Under the pieces are notes generated by a model, which saw only the letters and a program-made list of their open reading frames with translations, did no database searches and had not been told where the DNA came from. This document shows positions 16,410 to 24,300 of a DNA stretch of 64,000 nucleotides, in pieces; position 1 is the first letter of the stretch, and the number at the start of each line of letters is the position of its first letter. Source of the stretch: Microbispora siamensis (GTDB taxonomy: Bacteria; Actinomycetota; Actinomycetes; Streptosporangiales; Streptosporangiaceae); NCBI RefSeq assembly GCF_016863095.1, contig NZ_BOOF01000005.1, positions 124,001 to 188,000 of the forward strand. Reading direction: 5' to 3'. The position numbers and the translations under genes are program-made.

Positions 16410-18824
16410 TCAGACCGCGTCGTCGTCGGTCACGACGAGCCGGGTGAAGCCGCCGCCGATCGTCGCGCCGACCGGCACGGAGGCGACCACCTGGTAGGAC
16501 TGCGGCGCGGACGCCACCGCGGTGTCGCCGTTGACCGGCACCCGGAAGGACGCCTCCAGGGCCCCGGCCGGGACGACGACCTCCTGCGCCGCCGAGGCGA
16601 CCACCGGGGCGGCCCCGGTCGCGATCGTCTGGATCTGGACCGTCACCGGCGTGGCGCTCCTGCCCGACAGCCGCACGGTCATCGTGGCCGTGCCCGGCCC
16701 GTCGCCCTCGTCCACCGTGGCGCCCTCCACCGACACCTGCGGCAGCGTGTCGGTGCGGGCCTCACCCGCGGCCATCGTGGTGAACGCGAGATCGGCGAGG
16801 TAGACCGCGCCCTGCCGGCTCGCGCCCGAGATCCGGATCTCGCTGATCTGCTGTGGCTTGACGCCGGTGAGCGCGCTCAGCGGGACGCGGACCGTGCGCA
16901 GCCAGGTCTTGGGCAGCGGCGAGGCCGTGCCGGGGAACGCCGTGAGCGCGTCGCTCACCTCGGACACCCTGATCGTCTGGGAGGCGCCCCGCTTGTCGAC
17001 GACCTCGACCGCGAGGTCCACGTCGCCGGTCGCCGTCTCGTCCCTCGCCGTACGGAAGGTGAGCGCGTCGTAGCGGGAGACGTTCTGGACCTGCTTGTCC
17101 AGCGGCACCGTCACCGTGCCCGTGGGGTCGCTCCAGGAGAACCGCAGCACCGGGGTCGAGGCGACGTTGTTCGCGTACGTCGCGGGCGTCCAGGACGGCG
17201 CCTGCGCGGTGGTCAGCGTGGAGGCGCAGGACGGCAGGCCGCTCTGCGGCGAGCGGCCGAGCATCCCGGCGCAGACGACCGCGGTGGCCGCGCCGGAGAC
17301 CCGCGTGGACGGCGCGAGCGACGTGAAGGAGGCCACGTCGAGGCGCCTGCCCGCGGGCGCCTGGGCGACGGCGTGCACGACGGCCCGCCCGGCGGAAGCG
17401 GTGGTGCCGCCGCTGCCGTCGAACAGCGGCAGCAGGCCCTGCTCGCCGCCCTGGACCAGGCGGAAGAACCCGGCGATGTACGCGGTGCCGACGGCGTACT
17501 GCTCGCCGGCGGTCAGTCGCGACGGCGCGGTGCCGCCGCAGACCGGGTCGTTGCGGTTCGACCAGTCGTCGGACGCGGGCGCGTGCGCGACGCCGGGGGT
17601 CCACTCGGTGTTGAAGAAGTTGTGGTCGGCGCCCATGACCAGCAGCGAGGAGCGGAAGGCCGGGTCGCCGTCCGCGGCGTACCGGGAGTCGTCGTAGAAG
17701 TGCTGGCCCTGCTGGTTGGAGACGTCCCCGTCGCAGTACGGCAGGATGACGGCCATCGGCGTGCCGGGCAGGGTCGCCCGCGCGAAGTCCGTCGGCGCGA
17801 GCGGCAGCACCGCCCTGATCCCGTACGGCCTGGCCCGGCCCGCGTTCATCAGGGCGGCCTTGACGACGCCCTCGCCGCCGCGCGAGTGACCCATCAGGCC
17901 GACGTCGGACATGTCGAGGCGGCCCTTGAACAGGCTCACCAGCTTCGCGTCGCCCACGCCCCTGTCGGCGTCGGCGAGCAGGTCGAGGTGCCGCATGACG
18001 ACCTCGCCCCGGGCCAGTGCGCCCCGGTCCTCGCTGTAGGGGTTGTCGGCGGCGTTGACGCCGTTGGCGCTGACCGACACGACGGCGTACCCGTGGCTGG
18101 CGAGCACGTCGGCGGGGCCGTCGTAGCCCTGGTAGCTGGCGATGGGCTGCTGCCCCGCCGGACAGGGCCACTGGGTGTTGGACGTCGTCCACGCCGCCGG
18201 GTTGTAGCAGGCCGAGTGGCGGCCGTGCAGGAAGACGACCAAGGGGCGCCTGCCGCGGGCACCGTCCGGCAGGTAGACCTTCGCCCGGATCTCGGCCTGA
18301 CGGCCGCCGAGGCCCTCCAGCGTGATGGCGGTGTCGCCCAGGTCGTACTCGTCGTGGGTCACGGCGTACGGACCGGGCGCGGCGGGATCGACGGGCGCGG
18401 GAGCCGGTTTGCCGTGAGTCTTGGCGGGCGACTCGGGGGGCGTTGGCGCGGCCTTGCCGGCGGCCGCCGCCGTGGCCTCGGGCACCTCGCCGTTCCAGGC
18501 CACGTCGACCGACCCCGCCGTGGCCACGGCGGGGTCGGGGGTGACGACGGTCAGCGTCATGCCGTCGGGCGACTCCTCGGCCGGGCCGAGCGACCGGCCG
18601 TCCGCGGCGAGTTCGGGGACGGCGTCGCGGACCGGCAGCGGCGTGTTCAGGTGGAGCGTGACCCGGTGGCCGCCGCCGACGGGTTCGACGGTCCAGGTGC
18701 CGTCCCCGCCGGCCGAGCCGGGCGGCGCGGCGTGCGCGGGTCCCGCGAGGAGGGGGGTGGACAGGGTCGCGGCCGTGACGGCCGTGGCGAGCGCCTTGGT
18801 CCAGGCGCGAACAGGAGAGCGCAT
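16410..18824 (-). CDS. Large secreted alpha/beta hydrolase with C-terminal Calx-beta-like domain
   Basis: An 804-residue secreted protein: Sec signal peptide ending near GPAHAAPPG, a beta-rich N-terminal domain, then an alpha/beta hydrolase core. LVVFLHGRHSACYNP supplies the oxyanion strand, and VGLMGHSRGGEG gives the nucleophile elbow GHSRGG with Ser near residue 318. GADHNFFNTEW contains the likely catalytic His. Cys residues in HSACYNP and WPCPAGQQ may form a disulfide. A jelly-roll-like stretch follows, and the last ~110 residues (PQVSVEGATVDEGDGPGTATMT in part) resemble a Calx-beta domain. Related to dienelactone-hydrolase/PET-hydrolase-like lipases; substrate unknown. Monocistronic and flanked by a terminator. 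Confidence 0.85.
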   Translation of the reverse strand: MRSPVRAWTKALATAVTAATLSTPLLAGPAHAAPPGSAGGDGTWTVEPVGGGHRVTLHLNTPLPVRDAVPELAADGRSLGPAEESPDGMTLTVVTPDPAVATAGSVDVAWNGEVPEATAAAAGKAAPTPPESPAKTHGKPAPAPVDPAAPGPYAVTHDEYDLGDTAITLEGLGGRQAEIRAKVYLPDGARGRRPLVVFLHGRHSACYNPAAWTTSNTQWPCPAGQQPIASYQGYDGPADVLASHGYAVVSVSANGVNAADNPYSEDRGALARGEVVMRHLDLLADADRGVGDAKLVSLFKGRLDMSDVGLMGHSRGGEGVVKAALMNAGRARPYGIRAVLPLAPTDFARATLPGTPMAVILPYCDGDVSNQQGQHFYDDSRYAADGDPAFRSSLLVMGADHNFFNTEWTPGVAHAPASDDWSNRNDPVCGGTAPSRLTAGEQYAVGTAYIAGFFRLVQGGEQGLLPLFDGSGGTTASAGRAVVHAVAQAPAGRRLDVASFTSLAPSTRVSGAATAVVCAGMLGRSPQSGLPSCASTLTTAQAPSWTPATYANNVASTPVLRFSWSDPTGTVTVPLDKQVQNVSRYDALTFRTARDETATGDVDLAVEVVDKRGASQTIRVSEVSDALTAFPGTASPLPKTWLRTVRVPLSALTGVKPQQISEIRISGASRQGAVYLADLAFTTMAAGEARTDTLPQVSVEGATVDEGDGPGTATMTVRLSGRSATPVTVQIQTIATGAAPVVASAAQEVVVPAGALEASFRVPVNGDTAVASAPQSYQVVASVPVGATIGGGFTRLVVTDDDAV

Positions 18825-19009
18825 TGGTTCCTTTTCGAGTGCAATGCCCCAAGAAAGCCGCTCAGGAGAGTTAGAGGGGGGATTCTTGAGGTTTGAGGGG
18901 TTGCATCCCGAATGAGATCGTCACCGGCGACATGTGCTGATTCCGTCCGGTTTCCGGCCGGTAAACGATCATTCACAGGCACGGCGGCCCCACCGATCCC
19001 AGGACCGGT

Positions 19010-19021
19010 TACTGGCCAGTA
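19010..19021. promoter_or_regulatory. Palindrome upstream of fadA
   Basis: TACTGGCCAGTA is a perfect 12-base palindrome ending 41 bases before the fadA start. Position and symmetry suit a TetR-type fatty-acid regulator operator. The binding protein is not identified. Confidence 0.4.
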
Positions 19022-19062
19022 GCATAGGGAGCCGGAAGCTACCGACAAGTAGGAGCGAACCC

Positions 19063-20247
19063 GTGCCTGCGTCCCGTGAAGTCGTCTTCGTCGACGGCGT
19101 TCGGACGCCTTTCGGCAAGTCGGGCCCGAAGGGCCTGTACGCCGAGACGCGTGCCGACGACCTGGTAGTCCGCGTCATCCGCGAGCTGATGCGGCGCAAC
19201 CCCGTCCTCCCCCCGGAGCGGGTGGACGAGGTGGCCATCGCGGCCACCACCCAGATCGGCGACCAGGGCCTGACCATCGGCAGGTCCGCGGCGGTGCTCG
19301 CCGGCCTGCCGAAGTCGGTCCCCGGTTACGCCATCGACCGCATGTGCGCCGGCGCGATGACCGCCGTCACCACGGTGGCGGGCGGCATCTCCTTCGGCGC
19401 GTACGACGTGGCCATCGCCGGCGGCGTCGAGCACATGGGCCGCCACCCCATGGGCGAGGGGGTGGACCCCAACCCCCGGTTCCTGTCCGAGCAGCTCGTG
19501 GACGGCTCGGCACTGGTCATGGGCATGACCGCGGAGAACCTGCACGACCGCTACCCGTCCATCACGAAGGAGCGCGCCGACGCCTTCGCCGTGGCCTCGC
19601 AGGAGAAGGTCGCCAAGGCGTACGCCGACGGCAAGATCCAGCGCGACCTGGTGCCGATGGCCGCCCGCAAGGCCGCCGAGGGCTGGGGCCTGGCCACCGT
19701 GGACGAGGCGCCGCGCCCCGGCACGACGCTGGAGGGCCTGCGCACGCTCAAGACGCCGTTCCGCGCGCACGGGCGGGTGACGGCCGGCAACGCCTCCGGC
19801 ATCAACGACGGCGCGACCGGCTGCATCGTGGCCGCCGAGGACGTGGCCAGGGAGTTGGGCCTGACCCCACGCATGCGGCTGGTCTCCTACGCCTTCGCCG
19901 GGGTGGACCCCGAGGTCATGGGGATCGGCCCGATCCCCTCCACCGAGCGCGCGCTGCGCCTGGCCGGGCTGTCCATCGACGACATCGGCCTGTTCGAGAT
20001 CAACGAGGCGTTCGCCGTGCAGGTGCTCGCCTTCCTGGAGCACTTCGGCATCGCCGACGACGACCCCCGGGTCAACCCGTACGGCGGCGCGATCGCGTTC
20101 GGCCACCCGCTCGCCTCGTCGGGCGTGCGGCTGATGACCCAGCTCTCGCGCGAGTTCGCCGAGCGGCCCGACGTCCGCTACGGGATCACCACGATGTGCG
20201 TCGGCATGGGCATGGGCGGCACCGTCATCTGGGAGAACCTCGCTTGA
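19063..20247 (+). CDS. fadA: Acetyl-CoA C-acyltransferase (thiolase), beta-oxidation beta subunit
   Basis: A 394-residue thiolase cleaving 3-ketoacyl-CoA. GTG start with AGGAG 7 bases upstream. Catalytic elements: IDRMCAGAMTAV (acyl-accepting Cys near residue 93), NEAFAVQVLAF, GGAIAFGHPLASSG (His) and TMCVGMGMGG (second Cys). The final codons read GCT TGA, and the TGA lies in the end of an inserted TnpB element. If the element is removed, the frame reads GCG TAA, the same last residue with its original stop. Partner of the downstream fadB gene. Confidence 0.95.
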   Translation: MPASREVVFVDGVRTPFGKSGPKGLYAETRADDLVVRVIRELMRRNPVLPPERVDEVAIAATTQIGDQGLTIGRSAAVLAGLPKSVPGYAIDRMCAGAMTAVTTVAGGISFGAYDVAIAGGVEHMGRHPMGEGVDPNPRFLSEQLVDGSALVMGMTAENLHDRYPSITKERADAFAVASQEKVAKAYADGKIQRDLVPMAARKAAEGWGLATVDEAPRPGTTLEGLRTLKTPFRAHGRVTAGNASGINDGATGCIVAAEDVARELGLTPRMRLVSYAFAGVDPEVMGIGPIPSTERALRLAGLSIDDIGLFEINEAFAVQVLAFLEHFGIADDDPRVNPYGGAIAFGHPLASSGVRLMTQLSREFAERPDVRYGITTMCVGMGMGGTVIWENLA

Positions 20248-20330
20248 CATCCTCCCCTCCCTGAAAGGAGGGGAGTCCAACCGTCGCCGGTTGGGCTTCC
20301 TGCTTCACAGCCGGTGGCCCGCTCGAGAGG
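20244..20330 (-). ncRNA. Putative omega RNA / right-end RNA of the TnpB element
   Basis: In this class, RNA from the 3' end of tnpB through the right end guides TnpB, and the guide is the flanking DNA past the right end. Here the minus-strand RNA would end its scaffold in a 9-bp hairpin (20275-20252) and GATGTCAA, then continue into fadA antisense sequence beginning GCGAGGTTCTCCCAG. The 5' limit is a guess. Confidence 0.4.
20252..20275. repeat. Subterminal right-end hairpin of the TnpB element
   Basis: On the plus strand CTCCCCTCC at 20252-20260 pairs with GGAGGGGAG at 20267-20275 across a 6-base loop. It lies 8 bases inside the right end, the place where IS200/IS605 ends carry the transposase-binding hairpin. 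Confidence 0.7.
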
Positions 20331-21474
20331 ACTCTCGTTGAGGTCTTACACCAGCTCCACAGGCGTTTCGCCTCTCCGCCAGCCCGGCGGCGAGGATGTT
20401 CTTGGCGGCGTTCACGTCCCGGTCGTGGACCACACCACAAGCGCATCGCCACTCCCTGACGTGCAGCGGCACGGACTGATGGAGTGTGCCGCACGCCGAA
20501 CACAGCTTGGAGGAGGGAAACCACCGGTCCACGACCAGCAGTTCCCGCCCGTACCAGGCCGCCTTGTACTCCAGCATCGCCCGCATTTCCCGCCACGATG
20601 CATCAGCGATGGCGCGAGCGAGCCGTCTGTTTTTCACCAGGCTGCCAACACGGAGGTCCTCGATCACGACCGCTTGGTTCTCACGGACGAGCCGAGTGGT
20701 CAACTTGTGCAGATGGTCCCGGCGCCGGTCGGCGATCCGGGCATAGACGCGGGCCACCCAGGTCCGGGCCTTGGCACGGTTCGCCGACCCCTTGACCCTG
20801 CGAGCGAGCGCCCGCTGCGCCCGGGCCAGCCTGCGGCGATCTCGCCGCTCGTGCCTAGGGTTGGTGACCTTCTCCCCCGTGGACAGCGTTACCAAGGCGG
20901 TGATCCCCGCGTCCACACCGACTGCGCTCTCCGCCGGGTCGAGCGGGCGGATCGTCTCCTCAACCAGGATCGACACGAACCACCGCCCCGCCGCGTCCCT
21001 GGACACCGTCACCGTGGACGGCCGCGCGCCCTCCGGGAGTGGACGCGACCACACGATGTCCAGAGGTTCGTTCATCTTCGCCAGCGTCAACTGCCCGTCG
21101 CGCCAGCGGAAGGCCGACCGAGTGTACTCCGCCGATGCGCGGGATCGCTTGCGGGACTTGAACGTCGGATACCTGGCCCTCTTGGCGAAGAAGTTCGCAA
21201 AGGCTGCTTGCAGGTGACGCAGCGCCTGCTGCAACGGCACCGAGGACACTTCGGTGAGGAACCCAAGCTCGGGGGTCTTCTTCCATACGGTGAGTGCAGC
21301 CGAGGACTCTGTGTAGGAGACGCGGCGGTTCTCCGTCGTGTAGGCGCGGGTTCGCTCCTCCAATGCCTTGTTGTAAACCAGGCGCACACAGCCGAAGGTC
21401 CGGGCAAGCTCTCCGGCCTGCTGAGCGCTCGGGTAGAAGCGGTACTTGTAGGCCCGCTTCACGATCTGCACCAC
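20305..21474 (-). CDS. tnpB: RNA-guided endonuclease TnpB (IS200/IS605 family accessory protein)
   Basis: A 389-residue TnpB. GTG start (MVQIVKRAYKYRFYPS), N-terminal helix-turn-helix type OrfB region, then the RuvC-like nuclease. The three acidic motifs are intact: SAVGVDAGITAL (Asp), AVVIEDLRVGSL (Glu) and HDRDVNAAKNILAAG (Asp). A zinc ribbon CSAC...CACG lies between motifs II and III. It should be able to cut DNA next to a TTAC-type adjacent motif with its right-end RNA as guide. The frame is unbroken, so the copy may be recent or under selection. No tnpA partner is found in the window. Confidence 0.93.
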   Translation of the reverse strand: MVQIVKRAYKYRFYPSAQQAGELARTFGCVRLVYNKALEERTRAYTTENRRVSYTESSAALTVWKKTPELGFLTEVSSVPLQQALRHLQAAFANFFAKRARYPTFKSRKRSRASAEYTRSAFRWRDGQLTLAKMNEPLDIVWSRPLPEGARPSTVTVSRDAAGRWFVSILVEETIRPLDPAESAVGVDAGITALVTLSTGEKVTNPRHERRDRRRLARAQRALARRVKGSANRAKARTWVARVYARIADRRRDHLHKLTTRLVRENQAVVIEDLRVGSLVKNRRLARAIADASWREMRAMLEYKAAWYGRELLVVDRWFPSSKLCSACGTLHQSVPLHVREWRCACGVVHDRDVNAAKNILAAGLAERRNACGAGVRPQRESSRAGHRL

Positions 21475-21620
21475 GCCTTTACTTTATGCAATGGATCAGT
21501 TACGCACTGGCCAATTGCTGTAGATGATGGTTCGTCTCGCGGCGAATCGCGTATCTCTGCCCTGCTCGCAGGGCCCGGTTCCTTCCCGCCCGATGGCGGC
21601 GGTCTCCTCGGAGGTAACTG

Positions 21621-23726
21621 ATGAGCACGATCGAGACCTGGAAGGCCCTCCTGGAGGGCAAGAACGCCGACGAGGTGGTCACCAAGGCGCTCGTGCGCGA
21701 CGTCGAGCTTCCGTACGGCGCGGGCACGATGGCCCTGATCACGCTCGACAACGGCCTCGACCACACCAAGCCGAACACCTTCGGCCCGCACGGCCTTCTC
21801 GCGCTGAACGACGCGCTCGACGCGATCGCCGCGCGCTCCGACCTCGCGGCCGTCGGCGTCGTGGGCAAGCCGTTCATCTTCGCCGTGGGAGCCGACCTCA
21901 AGGGCGCGGCGGCGGTGTCCTCCCGCGAGGAGGCGCTGGCCATCGGGCAGCTCGGTCACCACGTGTTCCGCCGCCTCGGCGAGCTGGACGTGCCGTCGTT
22001 CGCGTTCGTCAACGGCGCGGCGATGGGCGGCGGGCTGGAGATCGCGCTGCACTGCACCTATCGCACCGTGTCGTCCGGCGTCCCGGCGATCGCGCTGCCG
22101 GAGTGCTTCCTCGGCCTGGTTCCCGGATGGGGCGGCACCCAGCTCCTCCCCCGCCTGATCGGGCCGGAGAAGGCGCTGAAGCTGATCATCGAGAACCCGC
22201 TGTCGCAGAACCGCATGATCAAGGGCCGGGACGCGTACGCGCTCGGGATCGCCGACGCGATGTTCGAGCCCGCCGACTTCGTCGAGGAGTCGCTGCGGTG
22301 GGCCGCTCAGGTGCTGCGCGGCGAGGTGACCGTCGAGCGGGCCGACCACACCGCCGACGACTGGACCCCGGTGATCGACCAGGCCAGGACCCTCGTCGAC
22401 CTCAAGCTGCGCGGGGCCTCCCCCGCGCCGTACCGGGCGCTCGACCTCATGGCCCTGGCCCGTACGGCGTCGCGCGACGAGGGCTTCGCCGCCGAGGACG
22501 AGGCACTGGCCGACCTGCTCATGAGCGACGAGCTGCGGGCCGGGCTGTACGCCTTCGACCTGGTGCAGCGCCGGGCCAAGCGGCCGGCCGGCGCACCGGA
22601 CAGGTCACTGGCCCGCCCGGTCACCAAGGTCGGCGTGGTGGGCGCCGGGCTGATGGCCTCACAGCTCGCGCTGCTGTTCGCCCGCCGCCTGGAGGTCCCG
22701 GTCGTGCTGACCGACCTCGACCAGGCCCGGCTGGACAAGGGCGTCGGCTACGTCCACGCCGAGGTCGACAAGCTGCTGGTCAAGGGCCGCGTCTCCGCCG
22801 ACCTGGCCAACCGGCTGAAGGGCCTGGTGACGGGCTCGCTGACCAAGGACGCCTTCGCCGACGCCGACTTCGTGATCGAGGCGGTGTTCGAGGACCTCGG
22901 CGTGAAGCAGAAGGTCTTCGCCGAGGTGGAGGAGGTCGTCTCCGAGACCTGCGTGCTCGCCACCAACACCTCGTCGCTGTCGATCACCGACATGGCGGCC
23001 GGCCTGCGGCACCCGGAGCGGGTGGTGGGCTTCCACTTCTTCAACCCGGTCGCGGTGCTGCCGCTGCTGGAGATCGTCCGGGGCGCCGCCACCGACGACG
23101 CGACGCTGGCCACGGCGTTCGCGGTCGGCAAGACGCTGAAGAAGTCGTGCGTGCTGGTCAAGGACGCGCCCGCGTTCGTCGTCAACCGGCTGCTGACGCG
23201 GTTCATGGGCGAGGTCACGGCTGCGGCCGACGAGGGCACCCCGCTGGAGGTCGCCGACCACGCGCTCGACTCGCTCGGCCTGCCGATGACGCCGTTCGCG
23301 CTGCTCCAGCTCGTCGGCCCGGCCGTCGCGCTGCACGTCGCCGAGACCATGCACGCGGCGTTCCCGGACCGCTTCGGCGTCTCGGAGAACCTCGCCAAGC
23401 TGGTCGCCGCGGGCAAGCCGGGCCTGTACGGCCCGGACTTCCAGATCGACCCGGAGGTGCGGACGCTGTTCGAGGGCGGCTCGTCCCCGTCAACGGGCGA
23501 GGAGGTGCGGCTGCGCGCGCTGCGGGCCCTCGCCCAGGAGATCAGGCTCATGCTCGACGAGGGCGTGGTCGCGGCGCCGCAGGACATCGACCTGTGCATG
23601 ATCCTCGGCGCGGGCTGGCCGTTCCACACCGGCGGCATCACGCCCTACCTCGACCGTACGCGCATCTCCGAGGAGGTCACCGGCTCCCGCTTCCTGGAGC
23701 CCGGCGTCGCCTCCGTACCGGCCTGA
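21621..23726 (+). CDS. fadB: 3-hydroxyacyl-CoA dehydrogenase / enoyl-CoA hydratase, beta-oxidation alpha subunit
   Basis: A 701-residue bifunctional enzyme. The N-terminal crotonase domain (about 1-310) has NGAAMGGGLEIALHC and PECFLGLVPGWGGTQ, which carry the two catalytic Glu positions. The Rossmann domain begins KVGVVGAGLMASQLA (about 332), followed by ATNTSSLSI and GFHFFNPVAVLP (catalytic His). Two C-terminal dehydrogenase domains end at FLEPGVASVPA. It forms the trifunctional complex with FadA. The GGAGG ribosome site at 21610-21614 straddles the left end of the TnpB element (20244-21613), so most of it is element sequence; before insertion the start lay 3 bases after the fadA stop. Confidence 0.95.
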   Translation: MSTIETWKALLEGKNADEVVTKALVRDVELPYGAGTMALITLDNGLDHTKPNTFGPHGLLALNDALDAIAARSDLAAVGVVGKPFIFAVGADLKGAAAVSSREEALAIGQLGHHVFRRLGELDVPSFAFVNGAAMGGGLEIALHCTYRTVSSGVPAIALPECFLGLVPGWGGTQLLPRLIGPEKALKLIIENPLSQNRMIKGRDAYALGIADAMFEPADFVEESLRWAAQVLRGEVTVERADHTADDWTPVIDQARTLVDLKLRGASPAPYRALDLMALARTASRDEGFAAEDEALADLLMSDELRAGLYAFDLVQRRAKRPAGAPDRSLARPVTKVGVVGAGLMASQLALLFARRLEVPVVLTDLDQARLDKGVGYVHAEVDKLLVKGRVSADLANRLKGLVTGSLTKDAFADADFVIEAVFEDLGVKQKVFAEVEEVVSETCVLATNTSSLSITDMAAGLRHPERVVGFHFFNPVAVLPLLEIVRGAATDDATLATAFAVGKTLKKSCVLVKDAPAFVVNRLLTRFMGEVTAAADEGTPLEVADHALDSLGLPMTPFALLQLVGPAVALHVAETMHAAFPDRFGVSENLAKLVAAGKPGLYGPDFQIDPEVRTLFEGGSSPSTGEEVRLRALRALAQEIRLMLDEGVVAAPQDIDLCMILGAGWPFHTGGITPYLDRTRISEEVTGSRFLEPGVASVPA

Positions 23727-24020
23727 CGCATGCGGTCGCCCCGGCCCAGGCTGACACGGCCCGCGCCGGGGCGGCCCGCCCGAGCCTTCCGCCATGGACC
23801 CGCGAACCACGAGACCGCGGACCCACCAGGCCCTTCACCACAGGGCCGCGCGGAACACGGGGCCCCGCACCACAGGGCCCCGACCCGAGCCGCCGCGCCA
23901 CCCCGGCGCGGCGGCTCCGCATTACCGAAGCTGCGACCTGGGTGGGCTCTGAAACCCTGGAATGCCGCCGAGGATGTCATCCCTCCTCTGTAGTCTCTAT
24001 GAGCAGGAAGGGAGCAGGCC
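23727..24020 (+). other. Intergenic region with three stacked hairpins after fadB
   Basis: About 290 bases with no gene. Hairpins: GGCCCT/AGGGCC at 23829-23847, GGGGCCC/GGGCCCC at 23859-23881 (these two share the loop segment CACCACA), and a 13-bp hairpin at 23887-23917. The 3' end should hold the promoter of the small gene at 24021. Confidence 0.5.
23887..23917. terminator. Repeated 13-bp hairpin, copy 1
   Basis: GAGCCGCCGCGCC pairs perfectly with GGCGCGGCGGCTC over an ACCCC loop. The same arms recur at 25436-25466 and, with a longer stem, at 29526-29560. Probable terminator for fadB. Confidence 0.65.
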
Positions 24021-24239
24021 ATGACAGCGGCAGTGCTCGACGAGGTCAGGGTCAGTCTGGACCTGGGTGCGCTCAACGCGTTCGTACACCGGTGGTGGAT
24101 CTCCGCCTGCGACTCTGTACTCGATCCCGAAGGCCGCCGGCAGATGCACGAGCGGGCCGAACATGTCCTCGCCGGCGGACCCCGTTCCGAGGGGAAGCCG
24201 TGGCGCGAGATTCTCGCCGCTCGCTGGACCGATAGGTAG
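24021..24239 (+). CDS. Small hypothetical protein (72 aa), DUF6247-like
   Basis: A 72-residue protein with a strong AGGAAGGGAG ribosome site 6 bases before ATG. The sequence MTAAVLDEVRVSLDLGALN is followed by FVHRWWISACDSVLDPEG and RRQMHERAEHVLAGG. The WW pair and the DPEGRR.M..RA pattern resemble short actinobacterial proteins I associate with DUF6247, but the match is from memory. No signal or membrane segment. A hairpin follows at 24268-24291. Function unknown; such proteins can sit next to toxin-antitoxin genes, but no partner is visible here. Confidence 0.65.
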   Translation: MTAAVLDEVRVSLDLGALNAFVHRWWISACDSVLDPEGRRQMHERAEHVLAGGPRSEGKPWREILAARWTDR

Positions 24240-24267
24240 GTGATCCCGACAGCCGGAAATCAAATCC

Positions 24268-24291
24268 GCGCCGCCTGAGGAAACGCGGCGC
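24268..24291. terminator. Bidirectional terminator between the small gene and the FtsX-like gene
   Basis: GCGCCGC at 24268-24274 and GCGGCGC at 24285-24291 form a perfect 7-bp stem between two convergent genes. Confidence 0.55.
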
Positions 24292-24300
24292 CCGGCGCGG

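Larger units (their letters stand above)
20244..21613 (-). mobile_element. TnpB-only IS200/IS605-type element (IS608-like ends) inserted between fadA and fadB
   Basis: A 1370-base element read on the minus strand. Its right end finishes in TCAA at 20247-20244, preceded by a 9-bp hairpin; its left end begins after TTAC (plus-strand GTAA at 21614-21617). TTAC at the left and TCAA at the right match the IS608 cleavage sites. Joining 20243 to 21614 restores fadA as ...CTC GCG TAA followed by CTG and the fadB ATG, so these limits are strongly supported. The left end can fold CCGCC-ATCG-GGCGG and CCCTG-CGAG-CAGGG on the minus strand. No tnpA is present, so any movement needs a transposase in trans. 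Confidence 0.88.
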
